This document shows positions 17,779 to 26,291 of a stretch of DNA of 49,856 bases, one piece after another (within the stretch, counting starts at the first letter, position 1; each line of letters opens with the position of its first letter). The DNA comes from Nocardioides sp. SR21. GTDB lineage: Bacteria; Actinomycetota; Actinomycetes; Propionibacteriales; Nocardioidaceae. The stretch is taken from assembly GCF_022761125.1 (NCBI RefSeq), contig NZ_JAKWJR010000017.1, positions 1 through 49,856 of the forward strand, in the 5' to 3' direction. Made by a program: the position numbers and the translations under genes. The notes under the pieces are model-generated. The model saw only the letters and a program-made list of their open reading frames with translations. It did no database searches and had not been told where the DNA came from.

Positions 17779-18066
17779 TCAGGCGCTGACGCGGCGTGAG
17801 AGGAGCCGGCCGCGAGCCTTGTGGAGGCGCGGCATGAGTCCATAGATGACGATGGGGACCGCAATGGTCGCCAGGACGAAGGTCCTCAGCACGGGGTTCG
17901 TGTCCTTCAGCGACGGGCCGACGGTCAGGTTGAGCACGGTCAGCGTCGGGAAGACAGCGATCCAGATCATCAGGGCGAGCTGGTGCTTCGAGGGCGGCCC
18001 GACGACCGCAATCGGTCGAGCCGGGCCAGCGGGGTTCGTGGCCTGGTTGGAGGCGTGGTTGGACAT
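17779..18066 (-). CDS. Small two-TM membrane protein
   Basis: 95 residues with a charged, Asn/Pro-rich N-terminus and two hydrophobic helices (about residues 28-50 and 61-80), then a basic tail. The pattern IWIAVFPTLTVLNL...VLATIAVPIVIYGLMPRL resembles the two-helix C-terminal module often fused to antibiotic-biosynthesis-monooxygenase domains in actinobacteria, here standing alone. That resemblance is from memory and tentative. It lies between the TrxR-like gene and the MMPL gene on the same strand, after a 106-bp gap. Confidence 0.75.
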   Translation of the reverse strand: MSNHASNQATNPAGPARPIAVVGPPSKHQLALMIWIAVFPTLTVLNLTVGPSLKDTNPVLRTFVLATIAVPIVIYGLMPRLHKARGRLLSRRVSA

Positions 18067-18172
18067 GGAGATGCTCCTTCGGAGTCGTGATTGGACGCCG
18101 GCCAGCAGGGATGCTGGTCGTGTGCGGCAGGTGGCCGCGGCCTTGGCGTAGTGCGGGTGGTTTCGGTTCGCG

Positions 18173-19204
18173 CTAGCTGACGGGGAGGCCGTGTCGGAAG
18201 TTGGTGACCGCGATGGGCAGGTCCTCGTCGACGAGGTCGCCGTTGATGGCGATCGCAGCGGCGGACCCTTCGCCGGCGGCGGTGATGACCTGAGCTCGCG
18301 GGTTCACGGCGTTGCCGGCTGCCCACACGCCCGGGACGCTGGTGCGCCCCGTGCCATCGACGGTGACCCAGCCGGTGGCGTTGGTGGCGCAGCCGAGCTC
18401 GGCGAGCAGCGTGTCGTTGGGGACGAAACTGGGGCGGACGAACACCGCGGAACGCGGCACGAAGCCTCCACCAGCAAGCTCGACCCCGACGACGCGGTCG
18501 TCGTCGACGACGAGACGAGTGACCTTCTCCGGCACGAACCCGATGGCCCGGGCGACGAGCTGTTCGCGGGCCGCGACGCTTACGGTCTGCCCGTTGGCGA
18601 AGAAGACGACGTCGTCGGACCACTGCCGCACCAGGTGCGCATGGGCGAGGGCCTGGCCGAGCGTCTGGCCGTCGCCGTCGGCGTCGGCGAGGACACCGAG
18701 GGGCTGGTCGCGGACCTCGTAGCCGTGGCAGTACGGGCAGTGGAGCAGGTCGCGGCCCCAACGCTCGCGCACTCCGGGTACGTCCGGGACCTCGTCGTGA
18801 AGCCCGGTGGTGACGAGGACACGACGGGCGCGCAGGTGGTGGCCGTCCTCGAGGGTGACGATGAACGCGCGCCGCTCATGGACGCCGGTCTGTTCGCACG
18901 CGGTGATGGTTGCGGCGACTCCCGAGATCAGGTGGCCGCCGTACCCAGCGACCTCTTCACGGCCGGCGGCGAGCAGGTCGGTGGGCGGGAGCCCGTCGGA
19001 ACCGAGGAAGCCCTGCATGTGCGCGGCGGGAGCGTTGCGGGGCTGGCCGGAGTCGACGACGGCGACGCGGCGCCGAGCACGAGTGAGGACCAGGGCCGCG
19101 GACAGTCCGGCAGCGCCGCCTCCGACGATGACGACGTCGTACCCAGCATCGGCACTGGCGTCGCTGGCGGTGGAGGTGCCGGGGTTGGACTCGTGCGCGT
19201 TCAT
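18173..19204 (-). CDS. Thioredoxin reductase-like FAD/NAD(P)-dependent oxidoreductase
   Basis: 343 residues. FAD-binding GGGAAG at residues 28-33, a redox-active CPYC (C156 and C159) followed by HGYE, and a C-terminal GVWAAGNA FAD motif. This is the thioredoxin-reductase architecture, with CPYC in place of the usual CATC. It probably reduces a disulfide partner or a small molecule; no thioredoxin gene is adjacent. The first 20 residues are a Ser/Thr-rich extension without homology to the core. Divergent from the XRE-cupin regulator, a pairing that suggests direct control through the 77-bp intergenic region. Confidence 0.88.
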   Translation of the reverse strand: MNAHESNPGTSTASDASADAGYDVVIVGGGAAGLSAALVLTRARRRVAVVDSGQPRNAPAAHMQGFLGSDGLPPTDLLAAGREEVAGYGGHLISGVAATITACEQTGVHERRAFIVTLEDGHHLRARRVLVTTGLHDEVPDVPGVRERWGRDLLHCPYCHGYEVRDQPLGVLADADGDGQTLGQALAHAHLVRQWSDDVVFFANGQTVSVAAREQLVARAIGFVPEKVTRLVVDDDRVVGVELAGGGFVPRSAVFVRPSFVPNDTLLAELGCATNATGWVTVDGTGRTSVPGVWAAGNAVNPRAQVITAAGEGSAAAIAINGDLVDEDLPIAVTNFRHGLPVS

Positions 19205-19234
19205 GTCTCCAGAGTGCGCGTCGGGTTCCCGGTT

Positions 19235-19249
19235 CAACAATGGTTGTTG
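19235..19249. promoter_or_regulatory. CAACAA-TGG-TTGTTG palindrome between TrxR-like and XRE genes
   Basis: Perfect 6-bp arms with a 3-nt centre in the 77-bp divergent promoter region. It is the best candidate operator for the XRE-cupin regulator, which would then control both its own gene and the reductase. Confidence 0.5.
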
Positions 19250-19281
19250 CCGATTCTGGGAAACGGGCGTTCCATGGGGCA

Positions 19282-19911
19282 ATGCCAACCTCCAAGACGA
19301 GCTCCCGCACGGAGTCCGACGGACAGCGGGACCCGGCCAACGCAGGGGTCGTCATCGCGGCCGCGCTGGATCGAGTGGGTCCGCGGTTGCGTCGAGTGCG
19401 CGAGGAACGGGGGCTCACGCTCACCGAGGCATCGGAGCGGACGGGCATCTCGAAGAGCACACTGTCGCGGCTCGAGAACGGACAGCGACGACCGAGCCTG
19501 GAGCTGCTGCTCCCGCTCGCGCAGACCTACCGGGTGCCCATCGACGACCTCGTTGGCGCCCCAGAGGTCGGCGACCCGCGCATCCGGCTCAAGCCTCGTC
19601 GCGTCAACGGCCGCACCGTGCTCCCGCTGACGCGACCCGGCGGAATCCAGGCGTGGAAGATCGTCATTCCGCGCACCCAGTCCGAACCGAACCCACGCAC
19701 CCACGACGGGTTCGAGTGGCTGTACGTGCTGTCCGGACAGATGAGGCTCGTGCTCGGCGGCCAGGACCTCGTCCTCGGCATCGGCGAAGCAGCTGAGTTC
19801 GACACCCAGGTGCCTCACTGGTTCGGGTCAACCGGCGACGGGCCGGCCGAGGTGCTGAGCATCTTCGGCCGCCCCGGCGAACGGATACACCTCCACGAGC
19901 AACCCGAATGA
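19282..19911 (+). CDS. XRE-family regulator with C-terminal cupin domain
   Basis: 209 residues from the ATG at 19282 (an in-frame GTG at 19240 overlaps the palindrome and is less likely). The HTH_3 domain spans about residues 33-88 (LRRVREERGLTLTEASERTG, then SKSTLSRLENG). A C-terminal cupin_2 barrel contains HDGFEWLYVLSGQMRLVLGG. Such proteins sense a small molecule or metal through the cupin. Divergent from the TrxR-like gene it probably regulates. Confidence 0.88.
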   Translation: MPTSKTSSRTESDGQRDPANAGVVIAAALDRVGPRLRRVREERGLTLTEASERTGISKSTLSRLENGQRRPSLELLLPLAQTYRVPIDDLVGAPEVGDPRIRLKPRRVNGRTVLPLTRPGGIQAWKIVIPRTQSEPNPRTHDGFEWLYVLSGQMRLVLGGQDLVLGIGEAAEFDTQVPHWFGSTGDGPAEVLSIFGRPGERIHLHEQPE

Positions 19912-19999
19912 AGCCTCGGCTGAGGACCGGCACGAGACGGTCGGACTGCCCTAGTCTCGAGGAGTCGAGTCGTGTTCGACGCCCGGGGAGGAGGCGCCG

Positions 20000-22786
20000 A
20001 TGGCCGACACACTGGTAGAGACGAAGCTGCTTCTGCCCAGGGTGCGCCGCGATACCGTCGCGCGCCCACGCCTCGACGACCTCCTCGACCGCACCATGGA
20101 CGCTCCGGTCACGGTCGTCTCAGCGCCGGCCGGATTCGGCAAGACCACCCTGCTGAGCACACGACTCACTGCCTGGCTCGCAGAGCCCGTCGACCCCGGC
20201 GCCGGCGGTGCTCGGGCGGCGGCTTGGGTATCGCTCACCGATCGCGACCGTCAACCGGGGTCGTTCTGGACCTACGTCCTGCACGCCCTCGACCGTGCCG
20301 TCCCCGGTTCAGCTTCTGCGGCGCTGGCGCTGCAGCAGACGGGGCAGGCTCCCATCGAGTCAGCCCTCGCGAGCGTCGTGAACGAGCTCAGCGTCCACCC
20401 GGGCGAAGTCTCGCTCGTTCTCGACGACTACCACCTAGCAGACGGACCCGACATCGCCGAAGGGATGACGTTCCTGGTCGAGCACCTTCCGGCACAACTG
20501 CGGCTGACCATCAGCACCCGAGCCGACCCCGCCCTCCCGCTGGCGCGGCTGCGCGCGCGAGGCGAGCTCGTCGAAGTCAGGGCGGCCGACCTCCGGTTCA
20601 CCGGCGAGGAGGCCGCGGCCTACCTCAACGACCTCCACGGACTCGACCTGACCGCAGACGACGTCGCCGCCCTCGAGGCGCGCACCGAGGGCTGGGCAGC
20701 AGCGCTCCAGCTGGCTGTGCTGTCGTTGCGCGACCGGGCTGACGCGTCCGCGTTCATCGCGGGCTTCGCCGGCGACGACCGCTTCGTGGTCGACTACCTC
20801 GCCGAGGAGGTTCTGGGCCGTCAACCCGAGGATGTACGCCGCTTCCTGCTCAACACCTCCGTCCTCGAGCGACTCACCGGCGCCTTGTGCGACGCCGTCA
20901 GCCCCACCCCCGACGACCAGAGCCGGCCGGGTGGCCGGGCGATGCTCGACCTGCTGGAGCGGCAGAACCTGTTCGTCGTCCCGCTCGACGACCACCGCCG
21001 TTGGTACCGCTACCACCACCTGTTCGCCGATGTCCTGGCCGCGCATCTGTTCCAGGAACGACCTGAGGACGTTCCCGCCCTCCACGCGCGGGCCAGCCGC
21101 TGGTACGCCGGCAACGGGCACACCGAGGACGCCATCCGCCACGCCCTCGCTGCCGGCGACACCGCGACCGCCTCCGACCTCGTCGAGCTGGCCCTGCCTG
21201 CCTTGCGGCGTGCCCGGCGCGAGCACGACATCGTCACCTGGATCACTCAGCTACCCGTCGAGGTGCTCGACCGGCGCCCCGTGCTTGCCGTCGGGCTCAT
21301 CGGCGGCCTGATGGCGAGCAACGACTTTGCCACCATCGAGGCACGCGTCCACGACGTTGAGCAGCTTCTCACGAGACCTGCATCAGACCTGGTGGTCGTC
21401 GACCACGGCGAGCTCGAGCGCCTTCCCGCTGCTCTCGAGGTGTACCGGGCCGGCCTCGCGTTGGTCGGGGGCGACCCTTCAGGCACCATCGTGCACGCCA
21501 AGAACGCGCTCGGCCTCGCGGCACCCGGTGACGACCTCACCGCCGCGTCTGCGTCGGGCCTGATGGGGCTCGCGCTCTGGACCACCGGTGACATCGGCGC
21601 CGCCCATCGCGCCTACATCGCTACCGCGGACCGGCTCACTCACGCTGGGCACATCGCCGACGTTCTCGGATGCTCCTTGGCCATCGCCGACATGGAGCTC
21701 ACCCTCGGCCGCCTCCGAGACGCCGAGAACACTCTGCGCCGAGCACTCGACCTCGCCGAGAAGCACGACGCTGCCGGGGTTGCTGGCCCTGAGGTCATGC
21801 GTGGGACCGCAGACATGCTGGTCGCCTTGAGCCGTATCGCCTGGCACCGTGACGACCTTCCCGAGGTCGCCGACCTTCTCCGGCGCGCGGACGACCTCGG
21901 CGAGCCGTCCGGGCTCCCGCAGAACCCGTACCGGTGGCGAGTAGCGATGGCCCGCCTTCGGGCCGCCGAGCGCAACTGGCCGACCGCACTCGAGCTCCTC
22001 GATGACGCCCAACGCGTCTACGTCGGCGACTTCTCCCCACCCGTCCACCCCATCCACGCAACCCGTGCCCGACTCCTCCTCGCCTCCGGAGACCTCGACG
22101 GCGCCCGGGTCTGGGCACGCGAGCACAAGGTCGGGGCCGACGACGAACTGAGCTACCTGCGCGAGTACGAGCACCTCACCCTGGCCCGGCTCCTGCTCGC
22201 CGAACACCGAGCCACCGGCGACATCGCGACGCTGCAGCAGGCGACCGCGCTGCTGGAGCGGCTTCTGGACGCGGCCACGGCTGGCGAGCGCGACGGAACC
22301 GTCCTCGAAGTCGAGGTCCTGCGCGCCGCGGCCTACCGGTCTGCCGGCGACCAGGAGGCGGCCGAGACCGCGCTCGAGCACGCCGTCGAGCTCGCTGAAC
22401 CCGAAGAGTGGCCCCGGTTCCTCCTCGACACCCCCGGCCTGACCGAGCTTCTCCGCGCCTTGGCCGAGCAACGACCGGCCTCGACGTTCCTCCGAGATCT
22501 GCTTGCGGGACGCGCCGACCAGCCCGCAACCGCACCGCAGTCCGACATCCGGCCCGGAGCGCAGGAGCCGCTGCTTGACCCGCTCAGCGACCGGGAGCTC
22601 GACGTCCTACGCCTCCTCGGCTCAGAGCTCGACGGTCCGGCCATCGCCCGCGAGCTCGTGGTCTCCTTGAACACGGTGCGGACCCACACGAAGCACATCT
22701 ACACCAAGCTCGGCGTGAACAACCGTCGCGCTGCCATCAGCAAGGCTCACCAGCTGGGGCTGCTGAGCCGCTCGGCGCGGGCCTGA
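20000..22786 (+). CDS. LAL-type (MalT-like) LuxR-family ATPase regulator
   Basis: 928 residues. Walker A APAGFGKTT at about 42-50, Walker B LVLDDYH at 139-145, a long TPR-like alpha-helical middle, and a C-terminal GerE/LuxR HTH (about 860-928) with LSDRELDVLRLL and SLNTVRTHTKHIYTKLG. These are the marks of large ATP-binding LuxR regulators, which assemble on DNA as ATP-bound oligomers on short repeated boxes. It has a strong GGAGGAGG Shine-Dalgarno five bases from the ATG. It lies between the MMPL gene and the DUF2306 operon, whose promoters share a multi-box element, so both are its likely targets (inference). Confidence 0.93.
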   Translation: MADTLVETKLLLPRVRRDTVARPRLDDLLDRTMDAPVTVVSAPAGFGKTTLLSTRLTAWLAEPVDPGAGGARAAAWVSLTDRDRQPGSFWTYVLHALDRAVPGSASAALALQQTGQAPIESALASVVNELSVHPGEVSLVLDDYHLADGPDIAEGMTFLVEHLPAQLRLTISTRADPALPLARLRARGELVEVRAADLRFTGEEAAAYLNDLHGLDLTADDVAALEARTEGWAAALQLAVLSLRDRADASAFIAGFAGDDRFVVDYLAEEVLGRQPEDVRRFLLNTSVLERLTGALCDAVSPTPDDQSRPGGRAMLDLLERQNLFVVPLDDHRRWYRYHHLFADVLAAHLFQERPEDVPALHARASRWYAGNGHTEDAIRHALAAGDTATASDLVELALPALRRARREHDIVTWITQLPVEVLDRRPVLAVGLIGGLMASNDFATIEARVHDVEQLLTRPASDLVVVDHGELERLPAALEVYRAGLALVGGDPSGTIVHAKNALGLAAPGDDLTAASASGLMGLALWTTGDIGAAHRAYIATADRLTHAGHIADVLGCSLAIADMELTLGRLRDAENTLRRALDLAEKHDAAGVAGPEVMRGTADMLVALSRIAWHRDDLPEVADLLRRADDLGEPSGLPQNPYRWRVAMARLRAAERNWPTALELLDDAQRVYVGDFSPPVHPIHATRARLLLASGDLDGARVWAREHKVGADDELSYLREYEHLTLARLLLAEHRATGDIATLQQATALLERLLDAATAGERDGTVLEVEVLRAAAYRSAGDQEAAETALEHAVELAEPEEWPRFLLDTPGLTELLRALAEQRPASTFLRDLLAGRADQPATAPQSDIRPGAQEPLLDPLSDRELDVLRLLGSELDGPAIARELVVSLNTVRTHTKHIYTKLGVNNRRAAISKAHQLGLLSRSARA

Positions 22787-22795
22787 GGCCCGAGA

Positions 22796-22850
22796 ATCAC
22801 CACCGCGGTCACCACATGATGTGACGACCGCTCACCAGACTCGTTCCTAG
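22796..22850 (+). promoter_or_regulatory. Multi-box operator/promoter of the 22861 operon (copy B)
   Basis: TCACCAC at 22797 and 22809, TCACCA at 22832, an inverted GATGTGA at 22818 and GTTCCTA at 22843. The box spacings equal those of the element upstream of the MMPL gene. It ends 10 bp before the operon's first ATG. GTTCCTA may be near the -10 region. Confidence 0.7.
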
Positions 22851-22860
22851 CGTGCTCGCC

Positions 22861-23100
22861 ATGAGCACGCACGAACCCTGCCGCTACGAGATCCGAGTCC
22901 AAGGCCGCATCGACGAACGGTGGACGGCCTGGCTGGACGACATGGCCCTCGCAAGTGAGCCCGAGGGAGTCACCGTCCTGCGCGGACCGGTCGCCGACCA
23001 AGCCGCACTGCACGGCCTGCTCGCACGCCTGCGCGACATCGGGGTACCGCTCATCTCCGTGACGCCCGGCGCCAGCTGCGGTCAGGATGACGAGCGATGA
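22861..23100 (+). CDS. Small conserved-type hypothetical protein
   Basis: 79 residues, not recognised with a named domain. It is soluble and begins MSTHEPCRYEIRVQG, with a predicted beta-alpha-beta pattern (YEIRVQGRI, ALHGLLARLRDIG, VPLISVT). An in-frame GTG at 22852 would add three residues. It directly follows the shared operator and overlaps the DUF2306 gene by 4 bases (ATGA), so it is the first gene of a probable LAL-controlled operon. Its short fold could be a ligand sensor or subunit, but nothing shows this. Confidence 0.75.
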   Translation: MSTHEPCRYEIRVQGRIDERWTAWLDDMALASEPEGVTVLRGPVADQAALHGLLARLRDIGVPLISVTPGASCGQDDER

Positions 23101-23723
23101 GCCGCCTGGTTCCGGTGGGGCTCGTCGCGCTCAGCGTCGTACCACTCACCGCGGGGACGTTGCGTCTGGTCCAGCTCGCCGGCGGCCCCGACCTGATGCC
23201 CGCCGACGAACGGTTCGCCGGCTTCCCCGTCGCCCTCGTCGCGCACATCGTCGGAGCAGCCGTCTACGCCCTGGTCGGGGTGCTGCAGTTCGTGCCCCGG
23301 CTCCGCCGACACCACATCACGTGGCACCGGCGCGCTGGGCGCATCCAGGCTGCCACCGGGCTGCTGGTCGCCGGGTCCGCGCTGTGGCTCACGCTGTTCT
23401 ACCCGCCCCAGCCCGGCACCGGAGACCTTCTGTTCGTGTTCCGACTCCTGGTCGGCACAGCGATGGCCGCCGCGCTCGTCCTCGGCTTCCGAGCCGCCCG
23501 CAACCGCGACATCCCGGCACACCGTGCCTGGATGGTTCGCGCCTACGCCCTCGGACTGGGCGCCGGCACTCAAGTCTTCACCGAAGGCTTCGGCGGTGCC
23601 GCGTTCGGCACGGGCGAGGTCGCCGGAGACCTCGCCAAGGCAGCCGGCTGGGCTATCAACATCACCGTCGCCGAATGGGTCATCCGTCGCCCCACCCTCC
23701 GAACGAGAAGAGCATTCGCATGA
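23097..23723 (+). CDS. DUF2306 membrane protein
   Basis: 208 residues with about five or six hydrophobic helices. Conserved histidines lie in HHITWHRRAGRI (about residues 80-92) and the IPAHRAWMVRAYAL block, typical of DUF2306 proteins and reminiscent of heme-binding cytochrome-like membrane proteins. Function unknown. Start overlaps the previous gene (ATGA) and its stop overlaps the GNAT gene (ATGA), so the three are translated together. Confidence 0.85.
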   Translation: MSRLVPVGLVALSVVPLTAGTLRLVQLAGGPDLMPADERFAGFPVALVAHIVGAAVYALVGVLQFVPRLRRHHITWHRRAGRIQAATGLLVAGSALWLTLFYPPQPGTGDLLFVFRLLVGTAMAAALVLGFRAARNRDIPAHRAWMVRAYALGLGAGTQVFTEGFGGAAFGTGEVAGDLAKAAGWAINITVAEWVIRRPTLRTRRAFA

Positions 23724-24325
23724 TCACCGACACCCTCACCGAAGCCGCGACACCATCGCCCGTTCTCGAACGCGTCGTGCATACCGAGCGACTCACGCTG
23801 CGACCGGCGTCCCTCAGCGACACTGAAGCCACCTGGGGGTTTCGGCAGCTGGAGTCCGTCAACGAATGGCTCACCGGCTGTCCGCCCGACCTCGACGGGT
23901 ACCGCGACCTGTTCGGCGACCCCGAGCGTCTCGCCACCACCGTCGTCATCCAGCTCGGCCACGACCCAGACGCACCCGTCATCGGCGACTTCATGCTCCG
24001 GCGCGAAGACGCCTGGGCACAGCTCGAGATGACCGAACACGCCAAGGGCACCCAAGCAGAGCTCGGCTGGGTCCTCGACCCCGGCTACGCCGGCCACGGA
24101 TACGCCACCGAAGCCGTCCGTGCCCTCCTGAGCCACTGCTTCGACGACCTAGGCGTACGCCGCGTCGTCGCGAACTGCTTCCTCGCCAACCACACCTCCT
24201 GGCGACTCATGGAACGAGTCGGGATGCGCCGCGAGACCCACGCCATCGCCGAGTCCCTCCACCGCTCAGGCGCCTGGCTCGACACCGTCGGCTACGCACT
24301 CCTCGCCGGCGAATGGACGCCGTGA
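23720..24325 (+). CDS. GNAT-family N-acetyltransferase (RimJ-like)
   Basis: 201 residues with the acetyltransferase_3 pattern: TERLTLRPASLSD at the start, ELGWVLDPGYAGHGYATEAV containing the acetyl-CoA pyrophosphate loop (about residues 112-130), and FLANHTSWRLMERVGM near the end. Such proteins acetylate protein N-termini, small amines or antibiotics. The substrate is unknown. Third gene of the operon, 31 bp before the next gene. Confidence 0.88.
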   Translation: MITDTLTEAATPSPVLERVVHTERLTLRPASLSDTEATWGFRQLESVNEWLTGCPPDLDGYRDLFGDPERLATTVVIQLGHDPDAPVIGDFMLRREDAWAQLEMTEHAKGTQAELGWVLDPGYAGHGYATEAVRALLSHCFDDLGVRRVVANCFLANHTSWRLMERVGMRRETHAIAESLHRSGAWLDTVGYALLAGEWTP

Positions 24326-24356
24326 CTAGCCCCGCCCACAGACCCAGGAGACGTCC

Positions 24357-24833
24357 ATGACGACAACGACCGGTTCAACCACACACACGCCAACGGCAGC
24401 GTCCGCGACCGGCCTGTCCGTGCGCCGACTCAACGTGATGCGCGCCGGCTACCTCTTCATGGGCCTGGGGCTCGTCGCAGTGAAGTGGCCGCTGCTCCCC
24501 GACGCGCACACACTCCCGCTGTACGAAGGCGTCACCGTATGCGTCCTCGTCGCGATGTCACTGTTCGCGCTCCTCGGCGTGCGCTACCCGACCAAGCTGC
24601 TCCCACTGCTGTTGCTGGAGATGACCTGGAAGTTCATCTGGCTCGCCGTGGTCGCACTCCCAACGGCCATCGCAGGCGATCTCGACGCTGCGACAACCGA
24701 CGTTCTCGTCAACTGCACGTTCGTGGTCGTCATCGTGGCCGCCATCCCCTGGCGCTACGCCTGGCGTCGCTACCTGCTCGAGAAGGGTGAACCCTGGCGA
24801 GCGACCGGCACACGAGCAGGATGGAACGCGTGA
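24357..24833 (+). CDS. Four-TM hypothetical membrane protein
   Basis: 158 residues. A Thr-rich 20-residue N-terminal tail, then four hydrophobic segments at about 27-44, 60-80, 82-103 and 115-130, with a WRYAWRRYLL basic end. No named family recognised. Its end overlaps the 2-hydroxyacid dehydrogenase gene, so it is probably the fourth gene of the operon beginning at 22861. Confidence 0.75.
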   Translation: MTTTTGSTTHTPTAASATGLSVRRLNVMRAGYLFMGLGLVAVKWPLLPDAHTLPLYEGVTVCVLVAMSLFALLGVRYPTKLLPLLLLEMTWKFIWLAVVALPTAIAGDLDAATTDVLVNCTFVVVIVAAIPWRYAWRRYLLEKGEPWRATGTRAGWNA

Positions 24834-25786
24834 CGACCACCTGCGTGCTGCTCGACGACTACCAGGGCGTGGCGACGACGTTCGCCGACTGGTCCGCGCT
24901 CGACGACGTCGAGCTGACCTCCGTTCGAACGCATCTGCTCGACGAGGACGCCGTCGTCACCGCCGCCGCCGACGCCGAGGTCGTCGTGCTCATGCGGGAG
25001 CGCACCCCATTCCCGGCCAGCCTGCTGGCCCGGCTTCCCCACCTGCGGCTGCTGATCACCACCGGCATGCGCAACGCCTCGGTCGACGTGGCCGCCGCAA
25101 CCCGCCTCGGTGTGACGGTGTGCGGCACACCGAGCAGCTCGACCCCGCCGGCGGAGCTGACCTGGGCACTCATCCTCGGCCTGGTCCGCAACCTCGTCCC
25201 CGAGAGCAATGCCCTCCGCTCCGGCGGCCCGTGGCAGTCCACCGTCGGCCGCGACCTCGCCGGCGCGACACTCGGCGTGGTGGGCCTGGGCAAGATCGGC
25301 AGCCGGGTGGCGACCATCGGCCAGGCGTTCGGCATGGACGTTGTCGCATGGAGCACGAACCTCACCGCCGAACGCGCCGCCGACGCAGGAGTCCGCCGTG
25401 CCGACCGCCTGCCCGATCTGCTCGCCCAGAGCGACATCGTCACGCTCCACCTCGTCCTGTCCGATCGCACCCACGGCCTGCTGGGCGCCGACGAGATCGC
25501 ACTGATGCGCCGAACGGCGTACCTGGTCAACACCTCCCGTGCCGGCATCGTCGACACCCCCGCCCTAGCGGCCGCACTCACGCAGAACCGGATCGCGGGC
25601 GCTGGCCTCGACGTGTACGACGAGGAGCCACTGCGCGCCGACGATCAGCTGCGAACGCTGCCCAACGTGCTCTGCACACCCCACCTCGGCTACGTCACCG
25701 AGAACAACTACCGGGCCTACTTCACCGGCGTCGTCGAGGACATCACGGCCTGGCAGTCCGGCCAGCCGATCCGCAGACTGAGTTGA
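24821..25786 (+). CDS. D-2-hydroxyacid dehydrogenase family protein
   Basis: 321 residues. NAD-binding GLGKIGSR (about residues 152-159), and the catalytic triad typical of the family: Arg in NTSRAGIVDT, Glu in DVYDEEPL, His in CTPHLGYVT. The enzyme reduces a 2-oxoacid to the D-hydroxyacid or the reverse. The ATG at 24821 overlaps the preceding gene by 13 bases; a GTG at 24830 forming a GTGA overlap is an equally good start. It converges on the universal stress protein gene across 72 bp in which I see no strong hairpin. Confidence 0.9.
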   Translation: MERVTTTCVLLDDYQGVATTFADWSALDDVELTSVRTHLLDEDAVVTAAADAEVVVLMRERTPFPASLLARLPHLRLLITTGMRNASVDVAAATRLGVTVCGTPSSSTPPAELTWALILGLVRNLVPESNALRSGGPWQSTVGRDLAGATLGVVGLGKIGSRVATIGQAFGMDVVAWSTNLTAERAADAGVRRADRLPDLLAQSDIVTLHLVLSDRTHGLLGADEIALMRRTAYLVNTSRAGIVDTPALAAALTQNRIAGAGLDVYDEEPLRADDQLRTLPNVLCTPHLGYVTENNYRAYFTGVVEDITAWQSGQPIRRLS

Positions 25787-25858
25787 CCTCGCGTCAGCGC
25801 CGACCGCGCACAGCTACCCGGTCGCCGTCGCGCCGGCATCCGGCATCCGCGAGCGGAC

Positions 25859-26260
25859 TCAGTCGGCCTTGACCGCGAGCACCGGGCAGTGGGCGTCGAG
25901 CAGCACCCGCTGGGCGTTGCTGCCGAGGATGAGCTTGCCGACCGGCGAGCGGCGGCGCAGGCCGATCACGACCAGCTCGGCGTTGCTCGCCTCGGCGATG
26001 CTGAGCAGGTCCTCGGCGGGCTCGAAGCCGCGCACCAGCTGCCGGACGTCGTAGTCGACGCCGGAGCCCTCGAGGGTCTTGCGCACGCCGTTCATCTCGC
26101 GCTCGGCCTTGGTCGAGGCGTCGGCGTCGAAGTCGGTGCCCCCGCGATGCGAGTTCACGACCACGAGCTTGGCCCGACGCAGCTTGGCCTCATCGATGGC
26201 CTTCTGCAAGGCGGCTTCGCCCTCGGGCTTGGGCACGTATCCGACGACGACTGTTCCCAT
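25859..26260 (-). CDS. Universal stress protein (UspA family)
   Basis: 133 residues, one Usp domain. It starts VVVGYVPKPEG and ends with GLRRRSPVGKLILGSNAQRV, matching the G-2x-G-9x-G(S/T) ATP-binding motif of ATP-binding Usps. Role in stress survival through nucleotide sensing is family knowledge. The ATG at 26260 is preceded by TAACGT (26273-26268) and 7 bases, so its mRNA is probably leaderless. Confidence 0.92.
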   Translation of the reverse strand: MGTVVVGYVPKPEGEAALQKAIDEAKLRRAKLVVVNSHRGGTDFDADASTKAEREMNGVRKTLEGSGVDYDVRQLVRGFEPAEDLLSIAEASNAELVVIGLRRRSPVGKLILGSNAQRVLLDAHCPVLAVKAD

Positions 26261-26291
26261 GACGGGCACGTTACCTGTGGAGGACGTACTC

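Noticed and set aside
15264..17864. 866-codon open frame on the minus strand in another phase
   Set aside because: It covers the MMPL gene out of frame, is extremely Arg/Pro/His-rich and has no family pattern.
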